Source of the DNA: Portulaca oleracea | Lineage: Eukaryota > Streptophyta > Magnoliopsida > Caryophyllales > Portulacaceae | Length of the DNA stretch: 64,000 nt | Direction: 5' to 3' | Assembly (NCBI GenBank): GCA_029582165.1 | Contig: CM055883.1 | Span: 23,214,001-23,278,000 of the forward strand | Part shown: positions 1 through 10,652 of the stretch, one piece after another | How positions within the stretch are numbered: position 1 is the first letter of the stretch | Layout of the letters: each line of letters opens with the position of its first letter | Translations under genes and position numbers: made by a program | The notes under the pieces: generated by a model | Told to the model about the DNA's origin: nothing | Database searches by the model: none | What the model saw: only the letters and a program-made list of their open reading frames with translations

Positions 1-2
1 AA

Positions 3-164
3 GGGCCTTATGTTATCAAAAATATATTGCCTGGTGGGGCGGCCCGACTTGCAACTACAGACAGAGAAGAGATGATTCAACCTTCTAATCTGGATCAACT
101 CAAGCACGCTATGCTTAGTAAAGCCAAGCAACTGAAAGACCGGATTTCAAACACTTGGTTTTAA
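3..164 (+). pseudogene. C-terminal end of a Ty3/Gypsy integrase (partial, enters from the window edge)
   Basis: The third forward frame is open from the window edge to a TAA at 162-164. It starts with GPYVIKNILPGGAARLA, the GPY-type motif that closes Gypsy integrases and precedes the non-conserved tail. About 53 codons are visible, so this is only the last part of a polyprotein whose remainder lies outside the window. GPY/F modules bind DNA or mediate multimerisation in the family. The tail is short and carries no chromodomain, which fits Tat/Athila-type elements better than chromoviruses. No LTR follows directly. Confidence 0.65.
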
Positions 165-418
165 TTCTAGGAGACGCTCGTAAATGCAAATATGTAAATA
201 AGAGTTCAACAAATTGAAAAGAACAACTTTTATTCCATATTTCCAAAATGGGAATAGTGCAAGTACATTGTTTGTAAAATTTAACTAAATTTAAGATTAT
301 TTAATGGTCAACAACTTCTTTTTCTTCGCTTACTCCACCATCTAATCTTCTTTCCCCTTCCTTGCATCATCGGTAGTCTTGGTAATAGTCTCGATGTCTC
401 TTAGCCTGCTTGGTCCTA
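165..418. other. AT-rich spacer, nothing recognised
   Basis: No coding potential, terminal repeat or RNA gene was recognised here. It may be the 3' untranslated part of the element whose integrase tail ends at 164. Confidence 0.4.
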
Positions 419-870
419 AGCATGGTTGTTAAAATCACGATCCGGATCGTAGGATCGTACGATCCTACGATCCAAAAATGACCAAACGCTCCAACTCGTT
501 CTTGGATCACTACCTTGCCAGGATCGGTCAGGATTGGACCAGGACCAGGATCGGTAGGATCGGTCAGGATCGTTAGGATCGGCTCGATCCTAATAATAGC
601 CTATTTTTGTTAGAATGGTCACAATCGCCCTAAAATCGGTTAGGATCATACCAGACCTTGTTAGGATCTTTTAGGATTGTAATAGGATCGGTGAAAATCA
701 TGGATTTTTGTACAATTTTTGAAAAACAATGTTTTTTTTTTCTAGGGAAACTTCAAGTTATATATAACAATTTTACTTTATTTATAGAATCTTACGATCC
801 TCGATCTGATCCTACGATCCCGATTCTAAGGACCCCTATCGATCCTAACTAGAATCCCGATCCTGACAAC
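419..870. mobile_element. Fold-back / MITE-like element built from GGATCG and CGATCC motifs
   Basis: The stretch is saturated with GGATCG and its complement CGATCC and contains a perfect 30-bp palindrome at 444-473. The ends GGTTGTTAAAATC (from 424) and GATCCTGACAACC (to 872) are inverted relative to each other. The 10-bp direct repeat CTTGGTCCTA flanks it at 409-418 and 871-880 and is a candidate target-site duplication. No transposase is encoded, so it would be a non-autonomous DNA element. The superfamily is unclear: the repeat length suggests Mutator-like or hAT-like insertion, depending on how the overlapping end bases are assigned. Confidence 0.6.
444..473. repeat. Perfect 30-bp palindrome
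   Basis: The 30 bases read identically on both strands and consist of GGATCGTA-type units facing each other. It lies near the left end of the fold-back element. Confidence 0.9.
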
Positions 871-1015
871 CTTGGTCCTAGGTCAGTGTCCCTTCTTAAA
901 CGATTTTCGAGCTTCAACTCTATGTTCAAGCCGATCTTTAGCCGAGGTCTTTGGTCTGAGGCGGTCCTTCGCAGTAGTCCGTGGACCTAATCGTTTTTTT
1001 TATAGGCAGCACGAC

Positions 1016-1519
1016 CTATTCCCTCTTCGCTTCTCTAGTTCGACGTGATTCAACGGCCGCAATCAGCCACCCCTGATATCCGGAATCAGCTTGATGAGAC
1101 ACATGTGTTTTTGTGGGAGCACGAATTGTCGGCCTCTTCTCCCAATATTTCAGCCATGACTCTTTTATGGTTTGGCGTAGCTTCAATTGATCGGGCGCCT
1201 CACATAGCAGCGCCGGAATCACTTGCTCATGCCCCATCTGTCGCCGCACCCTGTCCGGAAAGTAGTAGGTCATGTGTGTCAAGCCAGCAAGGCACAGATA
1301 CACATTCCGTGAATCACAGGTCACGTATTCAGGAATGTGCCACCATTCAATCCACCACATGATTTCTCGAGGCTCCTTAAGCAGCGAGATCCAATTGATC
1401 ACTAATTGGAGGTCGGTGTACTTTCGTTTTCGTTGACAGTAGTTCGCTAGGGTGGATGATGTTCGGGGCTCCTCCACCAACCCCAAATGCTCCACTATAT
1501 TTGCCAACATAGTTAGCAA
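1016..1519 (-). pseudogene. Degenerate ORF resembling the extra ORF of Tat/Ogre-type retrotransposons
   Basis: This 167-codon minus-strand frame contains EIMWWIEWWHIPEYVTC, then a segment with LCLAGLTHMTYYFPDRVRRQMGHEQ, and ends in a charged RRTREAKRE stretch. The layout (Trp-rich strand, a hydrophobic 'L-G' segment, then an RRQMG turn) resembles proteins in plant Tat/Ogre elements that look like the plant mobile domain. It is much shorter than those and has no neighbouring gag. I treat it as a remnant. The match rests on family memory only, and an unrelated chance ORF cannot be excluded. Confidence 0.4.
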
Positions 1520-1611
1520 GGGTTATAAATTGGGAAAGTAATTTTACAAATATTATTCTTGAAATATGTAATTAAAATTCCTTAAAGGGTCTTTTTCAAA
1601 GGTTCAAACGC

Positions 1612-2452
1612 CAGCACAAATCACCGAATCACACCTCAATCCAACATGGACGTTCAGAAGCCCGAACGGCAAGGAAAAATGTCCACACCCCGCCGCGTTA
1701 GTTATCCGTGTGATGAATAGCCATTGGCCGTGGGGCCTTGCTTGGGTGGATTCAATTTACGTGCCAGAATTTCCTCCCACGCCATGACTGATGCCGGGCG
1801 CCTTTAACTCATGAAGTGTCAAAGGCCCAACGACCTTGACATCGATCATAAGGCATGACCGCATGATCTTTGGATCATGCCTCCCCCTCTTTCCATCTTC
1901 ATACTTCCCTCCCACCTATAAATACCCTTCCATTTCACCACTCATTTCATCAACAACTTTCATCCACAATCCCCATCTGTTCTCATCATCACCTACATCA
2001 TGCATTCTCACCTTAATACCTTCACTACCTCTCATTTTCTCTCAAATAATTCTCATTCAATCCCCACACAAAAGTTCCCAAGTGTGCACGATATCAATGT
2101 TCGTCATCTCAAGTCCCTACCTACTCTCCATCAGTACTTGCAAACAAGAAAGGTTTGATCATCTTCGTTTATTTATTATTTCATAATCGCATAATCTTAT
2201 TCCCAAAACCACATTTGTGTAATTTGTAAATATACATCACATTGGTGCTTGTTTAGAATATAATATTGTGAAATCTCTTGAACTTCTCCCCACTCTTTAC
2301 ATTTCAAGTTAGATTTTAGTAAAGTCTATTTTTTAAACATGCGAATTCGAGAATTCTTTTATTGTCAGATTCGTAACCTTACCCCCGGGCTCATAGTCTG
2401 AGTTCGTAGACCAGAGTTTTCTTTTTTTCGGTTCATTGATTTCCTTAAATCA
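1612..2452 (+). mobile_element. LTR remnant with TATA box (5' LTR orientation, + strand)
   Basis: The right end is placed at 2452 because the next bases, AT then TGGCGACTCC at 2455, form a Tat/Ogre-style primer binding site. TATAAATA at 1917-1924 provides a core promoter, followed by a C/T-rich leader. The segment 2300-2500 is similar to 33030-33230, so this LTR and the one at 32124-33191 are relatives. GC-rich dyads such as GGCCGTGGGGCC (about 1727) and a GCATGATC/GATCATGC pair at 1861-1880 lie upstream of the TATA box. The left boundary is uncertain. Confidence 0.5.
1917..1924 (+). promoter_or_regulatory. LTR TATA box
   Basis: TATAAATACCC, the form seen in several other LTRs of this window, is followed by a pyrimidine-rich leader. 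It would start the retrotransposon RNA. Confidence 0.6.
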
Positions 2453-2454
2453 AT

Positions 2455-2464
2455 TGGCGACTCC
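2455..2464 (+). other. Primer binding site (TGGCGACTCC type)
   Basis: TGGCGACTCC directly follows the LTR end (…AAATCAAT). This sequence is typical of Tat/Ogre primer binding sites. Position and strand support a + strand element whose internal DNA began here. Confidence 0.55.
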
Positions 2465-3097
2465 TTTCATTTTCTAAACTCATTTAAATTCACGTTTGCA
2501 TCAAGACAAATTAGTTAAAAAAATGAATCGGTAAACTTTTAATGGTCGCATTCATGGGCCGACCCTTGTAAAATGAGGTCGAACTTGGCTAAGGCCCCGC
2601 GGCCATTGCCAGCTTCTACACCCATTTTCACGGGCTTGGCGTAATGGACTCAGGCTAGACACTCACCAAGGCCGCAGGGCCTTGGGACTAGCGTAGTGGC
2701 TCATTGCATCATCCTCGGCTCGAATGCGAATGTGGAATGTTACCGGTGCATTGGTAATTTGACATGATCCTGCATGAATTAGTATGAGTTTAGTTCTTAA
2801 AAGAGCAAAAGTTTCTTTTTTATAAATAAAAAATATCCTTATTTAAGGATTAAGCAACCTTGGTCGGCTCCCAATCACAACCTAAGTAGCGCCGGTAAAA
2901 GAGAGGCCTTCAAACCTCCTCTTCTTATCGAGGTCCTACAGACCACCTGGGTTGGAGGGGGTTTAAAGGGCTTGATGAATATGTTAAATGCATCCGCGAT
3001 TCCTGTGAAAGTGAGTTAGGTATTTTACGTGTTTTGTCTTCCCTTTGTTTGTTTTGACCGGAACGAGCAAAATTTCAAGTATGTGTGAGGGGAAGGG
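2465..3097 (+). mobile_element. Retrotransposon leader joined to a 3' internal tail and polypurine tract
   Basis: The first part (to about 2870) is leader DNA similar to 33203-33650 and carries two more GGCC dyads at about 2592 and 2679. From about 2930 the sequence changes to the conserved 3' tail module (GGGGGTTTAAAGGGCTTGATG … GATTCCTGTGAAAGTGAGTT). It ends in the purine tract GTGTGAGGGGAAGGG at 3083-3097, directly in front of the next LTR. The coding region that should lie between leader and tail is missing. Confidence 0.5.
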
Positions 3098-4847
3098 TGT
3101 TTAGGCTCGATTTTAAGCCTAAATGTTGCTCGGTTGCTGAGGCTTTTGTTTCCGTCCTTTCAATAAAAGTGTGTTTTTCATGTATTTTTGTTTACTTTGT
3201 AGGCTTTATCCTGAAGAACATACCTTTTGGCCGAATTGAGCAAAACCAGTCGAACGGAGGTCGGGTTCAAGGACATTCGTGCAAAACCCGACCGGGGACC
3301 GAGTCCCAAGGGATACTCGCGGCGCCCCGAGCCAAGAACGAGGGACGAACGAGGGCTAAAGCCAAGGAGACAACCAAAAAAAGGCTCACAAGCAACGTCA
3401 CGGCCATGACACTCAATGTTACACTCGTGACGCCTTAAGGGCACTCATCAACTAGCAGGGGCATCATGGTGGTGACACCCAATGTCACACCCGTGACTTC
3501 TCCGAACGAGCATATGACATTCATGGCAGAGGCTGTCATGCTCATGACATCGGAGTCATGATGGTGACGCCCGAGAGGCCCTTTTTTCCCTAGCAGCAGA
3601 GTCACGGCCGCGACGCCTAGAGTCATGGCCGTGACACATCGCGTGAAAGAAATCCAGAATCGTCATGTTGAGACCGTGGCACATTCATTCGCAGTCGTGA
3701 CACTTGAAGGGGCGGGACGTCACAACCGAGACATGAGACGTCACACCCGCAACATGTCGCTTCAAAGATATCTAAAAATCGCCAAGTGAAAGACGTCGCA
3801 GCCGTGACGCCTAGTATCGCGCTCGCGTCGCCCCTGCTGCAGCACGTGTTATTGGCCAAAGCAACTGTACTTGTTTTATTTAATGAAAGGGTTTGTATAA
3901 ATATTTAGCAACTGTAGTTAGGTCAGAAGCAGAGTTTTAATTATTCTAACTTGAGAGAAAACTTTGGGTTTAGTACTTTCTCTTCCATTGTTAGCACTTC
4001 TAATCGAGTAATTAGTGGAATTCCATTGAAGATTTGTTATGCACCTTTGAAGTAAATGCAATCTATTGAAGATTTATTTTCTTCCATTATTTCCTTCCTT
4101 CTTTCAATTGAGTTTATTGACATTGGTAATCCCTCTTCTCTCCTTCCCAATACTTTTGGCATGTGCTTAGGTTTTGATAGTGAATTAATTGCTTTACTTT
4201 ATTCTACTCCATGCTTGCTCCTATGTCTAGATTTAATTTGGAATTTGTGATTTTTGAATTAGAAGTTATGAGTAGCTAAGTTCCCTTACGGTTAAGGGGG
4301 TAATTAGGGCCCCTAATAAGGGATTAACCATAGATTAGTGGGATTAGGGTGATTAATGAGGTAATTGGGTGTCCGTCCTTTATTTTCACTCGATGTTGGA
4401 GGATTTTGGTGCCGAGAGAGGCTATAAACTCTCCACTAAACATCGAGTTGGAGATAGACGTAGGATTAATTAGTTCCTAATTTACGAGAGAGAGAGGGAT
4501 TCTGGAACCGATTAGCTAGAATTGCGTCTGAATACTATCAAGGTCCGTCATATGCGAGAGTGATAACGGACTTTGGGAAGTAAGTTTCGATTTACCACAA
4601 GAGAGAGGAAAATCGATGCTAGTTGATGAATGCAAGTCTCACACCCGATAACTGAATATCGATCGCTTCTAAAACCACAAAGTCCGTGTTTAGTCTTTCA
4701 CTAGGATGACTCAGTACTACCACCGAGCCCTTGTTTCCCCTTCTTTGATTAATCCTTACTTGAAACCATATCCAAAATCTGTTACTCGAACCATTCTTGT
4801 GACCTATGACCGAATTTGAATCTAGTCTGTTAGGAAAACGTTAAACA
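3098..4847 (+). mobile_element. Tat/Athila-like LTR A (3' LTR position)
   Basis: It starts TGTTTAGG after a polypurine tract and ends CGTTAAACA, giving TGTTTA/TAAACA inverted ends over 1750 bp. TATAAATATT at about 3896 is a plausible core promoter. Bases 3390-3810 upstream of it carry about a dozen dyads of the form GTCAC-nnCC-GTGAC. The part after 4260 (GAGTAGCTAAGTTCCCTTA…) aligns with LTR B from 6657. No primer site follows, so it is not the 5' LTR of an intact element. Confidence 0.75.
3390..3815 (+). repeat. Dyad array, GTCAC-nnCC-GTGAC type, upstream of the LTR A TATA box
   Basis: Examples are GTCACACCCGTGAC at about 3483, GTCATGCTCATGAC at about 3536, GTCACGGCCGCGAC at 3601 and GTCATGGCCGTGAC at about 3622. 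They are spaced irregularly, so this is not a simple tandem repeat. Most deviations still keep partial arm complementarity. Confidence 0.75.
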
Positions 4848-5046
4848 GAAAAAAAAAAAGAAAAGAAAATGAAAGAAAAATGAAAAAAATATATGCTTGT
4901 TTGTTGGTTTACCAACATTGTTAGGCGTGGGTGGTTCGAGGCCCCTCGCCCCTTAAGTACCTTGTTTACGTACGGAGAAAAACCATGCTGGGACCTGGGA
5001 GAGTAAACCCCCACACGACCAACACTATATCTTGAAACATGCCAAC

Positions 5047-5084
<38 letters not shown>

Positions 5085-5604
5085 AATGAACAAATAAAGT
5101 GCGAAACCTCCTCTTATGTCACCTTTGGCGCTCACCAAGCTAAGGGTGACACTAAATAGGGCAGGGGTGACTTATATGACTGAATGCATGGATAGTTGAG
5201 ACTTGACCGTTGGGCAAGGCTGAAGTGGAAAATCTGAAAGATTGATCTCACCCGAGTCTAGTGGCTTGACATGTACATACTAACTACTTTTGGTTGATCA
5301 GCAACGTTGTTTGAGTAGCTTTTACATAACTGTGATCATGGGTTCTTCCTTTCTTTTGTAAAGTTTTGATTTCACTTTCTTTTCTCCCTTTTTCTTTTCT
5401 TTCCTTTGGCTTTTGTGGGTATAGCTCCTACAAACCCTCACGAGACCACACTCATCCACCCGGGCTGCCGGGGGGTTTAAAGGGATGATGCATACGCTAA
5501 ATGCATCTATGATTCCTGCGAAAGTGAGTTGGGTATTTTCTTGTTTATTTTTGTGTAGTTCTTTGTTTTATTTTGCTCGGGACGAGGAGAAGGCTATATG
5601 GGGG
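4848..5604 (+). mobile_element. 3' internal tail module between LTR A and LTR B
   Basis: An A-rich start is followed by DNA related in reverse complement to 41020-41240. Landmarks are GGTTGGTTTACCAAC, CCCCTTAAGT, ACGGAGAAA and GGGAGAGTAAACCC. The conserved CCCGGGCTGCCGGGGGG … GCGAAAGTGAGTT box lies at 5457-5532. A purine-rich tract at 5583-5604 abuts LTR B. It holds no coding sequence. Confidence 0.6.
5051..5080. repeat. (AG)n microsatellite
   Basis: Fifteen uninterrupted AG units lie inside the retrotransposon tail module. Confidence 0.95.
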
Positions 5605-7269
5605 TGTTAGGCTCAGTTTTGAGCCTAAATGCATCCTTTTCCTTGGCATTTTCCTCGATTCCATGAATAAATATAGTGTTTTTATGTTGTTTTTCTTCCT
5701 TTGTAGATACCTTAAGCAATTATGTTCTTGTGGAGGAAAATTACGTGAAAAGAAGCTAAAAATGGGATTATTTGAAGATGGACGGGGATCCCATCGTGAA
5801 TCCCAAGAAAAACTGGGCCGAAAAGATGGAAACTTGAGCCTTCAAACCCTAAGGGCCAATAAAGGACTAAAGCCACCAAAAGGTCACGGTCGTGAGCCAG
5901 ATTGTTATGACCGTGACCCAGCTTTCCTTTGGCTAGCAAACTCAAGAGCTTTAGCCCTTGGATAGAAAGGGTGTCCGAGTCTCACGGTCATGACACATAA
6001 AGAAAGTGAATTTCCGGGTTTGAGAAATAGAAGCCTCGCGCCCGTGACACAGCTACTCATAGTCGTGACTACTAGAGAGCAACTAAATAGAAGGCTCCTC
6101 ACAGTCATGACACCCACAAGTGACGCCCGTGAGGGATACAAGGCCCTCGTTTTTCTTCGGCAAAATTACATGCCTCACGGCTGTGACGCACCTTGTCACG
6201 CCCATGACGCTCATTTTTCCAGATTTATTTCGGGGCAAAACGAGCGTTTTGACCCCTTTTCATTTAAGTATATATTGTAAAGTTCAAGATTTCGAAAACA
6301 TCTTTTATTCCTATGAGTTTTCATACTTAAGTTTTATGGTTTCATGGATTTGTTAATCTCCATTAAAGCACTCTTAATCACTCTTCTACTTCATCAATTT
6401 AATTTCCCATTGTTTCCATTGAAGGATCAAAGATTTTTATTACAATTTCAAGTATTGTCATTACCTATTGCCATTGAAATCCTAATTTAGTGAGTTCTAC
6501 TCTTCTTTCTCCGAGTTGTGTGTTTTTAATTAGTGCAATTTGCTTGGTTTATGCTTTAATTGCTTTGATTTGTATTGTTATGCAAGTTTTCCATTGTTGT
6601 GATAGAATCATGTTGAACTTTTCTTTGATTAGTGAATTAGTATTAGCCATGAACATGAGTAGCTAAGTTCCCTTAGGGTTAGGGGTAATTAGGGCACCTA
6701 ATACGGGATTATGTATGGATTAGTGTAATTAGGATGATCTATGAGGTAATTAAGTATTCCCCTTTAGATTTTCGCTCAATGTTGGAGGATTTTGGTACCG
6801 GGAGGTTATGAATCCTTCCCAAAACATTGAGTTAGGAATCTAGGGCGGATTAATAGGTTCCTAATCGAATTGGCATGGGATTTTGGAACCGATTAGTTTG
6901 GATTACGTTGAATATTATCAAGGACCGTCATAAACGGGAGTGATGATGGGCCTTGGGAAGTATGCATCAATTTACTACTCGGGAGAGGGAAATTGAGGCT
7001 AATTTATCCATGCAACCTTCACACTTGAAAACCAAATACCGATCACTCCTAAGGCCGCGAAATTCGAGCTTAGTTCTTTAGTTGGTTGGCCCAGTAATAC
7101 CCTTGAGCCCTTGTTTTCCTGTTTGATTAATCTTTTGCTTGAAAACTATCACCTAAACTCTTGTTACCTAGAACCATTCTTGGGACCAAAGACCTAACTT
7201 GAATATTAGGGCCCCAACTCCTCGAGTCATAACAACCGTTGTCTTAGCTTGTTAGGAAAACATTAAACA
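5605..7269 (+). mobile_element. Tat/Athila-like LTR B
   Basis: It starts TGTTAGGCTCAGTTTTGAGCC after a purine-rich tract and ends CATTAAACA (1665 bp). It is related to LTR A through the GAGTAGCTAAGTTCCCTTAG block and the 'ttggaggattttggtacc' region, but it is clearly diverged. Dyads of the GTCAC/GTGAC kind occupy 5880-6210 and a TATATA lies at about 6269. The DNA after 7269 belongs to a different element, so the element ends here. Confidence 0.7.
5880..6210 (+). repeat. Dyad array upstream of the LTR B TATA box
   Basis: TCACGGTCGTGA, TCACGGTCATGAC, TCACGGCTGTGACGC and GTCACGCCCATGACGC are the clearest units. They use the same arm family as LTR A and the same position just upstream of a TATA-like sequence. 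Confidence 0.65.
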
Positions 7270-7870
7270 ACCATCCCCAAATCGACGGCCAAACTGAGAT
7301 CATCAACATGACCCTCTCCACCTTGCTTCAGAGTCTTCTAAGTAAGAGTTTACAGGATTGGGATGTTAAATTGTGTCATATCGAGTTTGCCTACAACTGA
7401 ACTCCCTCCAAAGCCACCTGCCACTCACCCTTTGAGGTATGCTACGGGTGAACCCCTTCAGCTTGAGTTCAGTCCATTGCCCTTGGAGTTGAGAGTGAGT
7501 TTCGAGGCTAGTGAAATGGCCCACGTGGTTCAAAAGCTTCACCAGCAAATCTGAGCCTGAATTTAAAGGATCAATGAAGTCTATAAGGCACGAGTCAACA
7601 AGAACTGTTGAAATGTCACTTTCCAGCCCGAGGACTTGGTTTAGCTCCATCTGAGGAAGAAACGGTTTCCATCGAGGAGGAAGAACAAGCTCATGCCACG
7701 GAGCGATGGACCGTTCAGGATCATAGAGAACATCAACAACAACGCCTACAAGCTCGATCTTCCGAAAGACATGAGGGTCTCCTCCACCTTCAACATTGGC
7801 AGTCTCTCTCCTTACTTTGAGGATGATGAGCCCAATAAGGATTTGAGGATAAATCCATTTTAAGAAGGGG
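7270..7870 (+). pseudogene. Ty3/Gypsy integrase C-terminal remnant
   Basis: Conceptual translation gives IEFAYN, then TPSKATCHSPFEVCYG in the next piece. FQPEDLV and LHLRKKRFPSRRKNKLMPRSDGPF follow, then NNAYKLDLPKDMRVSSTFNI. This is the region after the DDE core running into the GPF module. Several stops and frame changes interrupt it. It closely resembles the same region of the intact element further right but lies on the opposite strand, so it is an older insertion of a related family. Confidence 0.75.
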
Positions 7871-8742
7871 ATGATGAAGTATTCTAGGGTTCATACTCCT
7901 CTCTTCTTATGCAAGCCAAGAGGGTGGTGTCGTCTCGTACCTGTATGAAGTTTCAGTTCTCTTATGACTCGGGGACCCCTAACCTCATTTCGACAATCTT
8001 TTGGATTGACCTCGAGCCTCTTTGAGTGGCTCAAAAGTGTTCACCAACCCCAAGGGCTTTTTGGTCTTTTGATCATCTTAAGCGCATGTTGGTCTTTTGG
8101 TATCAAAGGGGTTGGCCTCGGATAAAGCTTCGAGAAAAGAAGAACTCTTCCTTTTGCGATTACGCCCAGGCTGCACGAGCATGCAACCTCACCAGGAGGG
8201 ATGACATGATCGTGCTATCCAGGTTGTACGAGCATGCAACTTGGGGTCGTCTTGCGACTTCCAATGCTAGGGATTAGCGCACGATCGTACAATATCAAGC
8301 GCACAAGTATGCCATTGTCGAAGCAGCAACTTGCAGATTCTGGCTCTGAGCGTTTGCGCACGATCGTGCTATTCCAGCGCACGATTGCGCCACATTCGGC
8401 ACACAACAACATCAACATTTTCTTTCTCCTTTGTTTTTGTGTTGTTTCTCCTTTTTTCCCCCACCCTTATGTTGTGTAAAACCCTCATGTGAGGGTATTA
8501 ATTGTAAAGAACATGAGCCCTTTTGTAATTACCCCAAATTAAATCCTCTTAGACTCTAATGTATGTATTCATTTACATTGTTTAGGAAGAGCATTGAATG
8601 CTAATAAATACAATTGAGTTTTCTCTTAAATGTTACGTCAAAGTCTTGCTTACTTTAGCCTCAATCTAATTGTGAGTAGTGTTCAAGCCAAACCCTTTAG
8701 AGATTTGTGTGGTCCAACCTTTAGAAATTCTTGGAGGGTTAG
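7871..8742 (+). mobile_element. Probable 3' LTR of the older + strand Gypsy element, interrupted at 8742
   Basis: It follows the integrase remnant in the same orientation and is cut by the element inserted at 8743. It contains a dyad array at about 8170-8400, with GCGCACGATCGTGC and related GCAC-GATC-GTGC units. A polyadenylation-like region (about 8500-8600) follows. The continuation after the nested insertion starts at 15984. LTR ends could not be fixed. Confidence 0.45.
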
Positions 8743-10096
8743 TGATGTATGCTAGCTCACTAAGATCAGAGTTTTGAAATAGAATGCACCATACAATCAC
8801 ACATACACAGCTGGATGCTTGAAACACAATAACTGTTTGAAAGCCATTAGCTGGAATAAAAGACAACCCAAGACAAAATATAAAGGATAGGCTTGCTTAC
8901 AACTGTTACAGACACACCTTCAGTTGCAATCAAGGGCAAAGGACTCTCACATTCATGCCTCGACAGACACACCAAAGCATGGATGATCAAGCACAGCTGA
9001 CACTTGCTGCATGATTGCCAAAATCCAGGACAAGAGCTGTTTTTAACCAAGACTGAGAGTTATAGGACACTCACAAACTTTCAGAGGTACTAAGACACTC
9101 GAGAATACTATTGAATGAACACTGAGATGCCTTTCATTGATGGAAACTTCAGAATATAAAGGAAACTAACAGTTTGATTAGCAGCTGCTTATCATAAGCT
9201 AATCTGCCTAATCTCCCTGATTTAATCTAACTTACAAAGCTTAAAATAAATACATATGATTACATCTTAATCTATCTAATATGATCCGGATTACAAAATA
9301 AAAGGAAAATGCTAGCTAAAACATGGTTGGACCAATTAGCCAAAGGGTGGCAAAATGAACCAATAGGAAGCTTTCCTGCCTAAGGGGGTAGAATTTGGTG
9401 TTACTGAGGTAATTCCTGCGCAATTACTAACCTGGAAATAATCTCAACAGGTTAATATTAGGCTGGAAAGACCAAAACAACCCTTAGGGACAGAAATCAG
9501 AACTTATAGTCCCAGAACTGGGGTTCTGGAAAACTGATAACAAACAACCCTGCTGGGATTGCTTGTTCTGGCTTCTGAATCTTACTGTTGCCATGCTAGA
9601 TCATGTTGGGACGTGGCTTGGACTTGAAAATGGCATGACAAGGAACAAAGAAACTCCTAGGGAACCTTGGCTGAATCTTCCTCAATCAATAGATATGATA
9701 TTGAGAAAGACTGCTGCTTGGACTGTTGTTGCTGGGAACTGGAGTTGGTCTGAATGACCAATGCTGATGGGCTGAGTGGCTGTAGGTGCCAGGACTTGCT
9801 TTACAAGTGTGTAGCAAGCCTGGATGGATGCTGTTGGTGGATTGGTGGCTGCTGGTGAGGCTGTAAACCTCCTGCTGGATATCTGAACTGCTGTGGTACA
9901 TGATGAATAGCCTGCTGTCTTTGCTGGGATTTAGAAGCCTGCTGTTTCTACTGAAAATGCTTCCTTAGCTGCTGAGTTTGGTAAATCAGCATGGTCTCCT
10001 TCTTGTGCTGCTATTGAAAGTGCTTGTGAAGCTCCTATAGATGCCTCCTTTGCTGATGAAGCTGCTGCTGTTAGTTGTTCTTCATGATGGTCTCCA
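8743..10096 (-). repeat. 3' LTR of the Gypsy element
   Basis: It is the same length as the 5' LTR and nearly identical to it. I count about 18 differences, of which 16 fall between about 9760 and 10096 and none between about 8830 and 9755. On the minus strand, CTTTATATTCTGAAG at about 9155 supplies a TATA-like core. Confidence 0.92.
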
Positions 10097-10359
10097 TCAT
10101 CCTCCCCAGGTTGAGGAAAGTTTGTCCCCAAACATGGAAGGTCTTCATCTGTTGGGTAGTATGGTCGAAGATCTGCTACATTGAATGTTGCTGAGCCTCC
10201 AAACTCTTCAAATAGGTCCAACCTATAGGCATTATCTCCAATTTTCTCAAGCACTTCAAAGGGGCCATCTGCTCTTGGTAGTAGCTTGCCTTTTCTCTTG
10301 CTGGGGAACCTGTCCTTCCTTAGGTGGATCCAAACTAGATCTCCTGGCTGGAAAGTCAC
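9931..10359 (-). pseudogene. Integrase C-terminal part with GPF module, running into the 3' LTR
   Basis: The frame reads [20 protein letters not shown], then [19 protein letters not shown] and [17 protein letters not shown]. This is the SH3-like and GPY/F end of Gypsy integrase. No chromodomain follows. The frame continues past the polypurine tract into the LTR, adding about 55 acidic and Ala-rich residues, so the element codes through its LTR boundary. A frameshift separates it from the preceding integrase segment. The Met at 10359 is internal to the polyprotein and not a true start. Confidence 0.85.
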
Positions 10360-10652
10360 CTTCTTCCTATGCTTGTTTGCTGAATAGACACATGTTCAGT
10401 ATACTTGGAAATTTTTTCCTTCACTTGCTGATGAAGCTCCTTGATTTGATCTGCTCTTTTACCTGCTTCAAAACTAAATTTGACAGAAGTAGTTAGTGGA
10501 ACTAAATCCAAAGGGGAAATTGGATTTTTACCATAGACTACTTGGAATGGAGAGTAGCATGTGGCCTTGGATGTTGCTTTGTTGTAAGCAAACTCAGCAT
10601 GGGGCAAAAGAGTATCCCATCCTGCTTTATTTTTGTGGATCAGTGCTCTCAA
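10356..10652 (-). pseudogene. Integrase middle segment
   Basis: The residues HAEFAYNKATSKATCYSPF and VYGKNPISPLDL are the conserved stretch downstream of the DDE catalytic core of Gypsy integrases. It is out of frame with both neighbours, which shows single-base frameshifts on each side. Confidence 0.85.

Noticed and set aside
444..900. CRISPR-like array of GGATCG repeats
   Set aside because: Spacing is irregular and motifs occur on both strands. The context is a plant nuclear transposon.
8847..9757. Several 64-71 codon frames repeated at 14730-15784
   Set aside because: They lie in the LTRs of the Gypsy element and recur only because the LTRs are duplicates. Positions are U3/R DNA, not genes.
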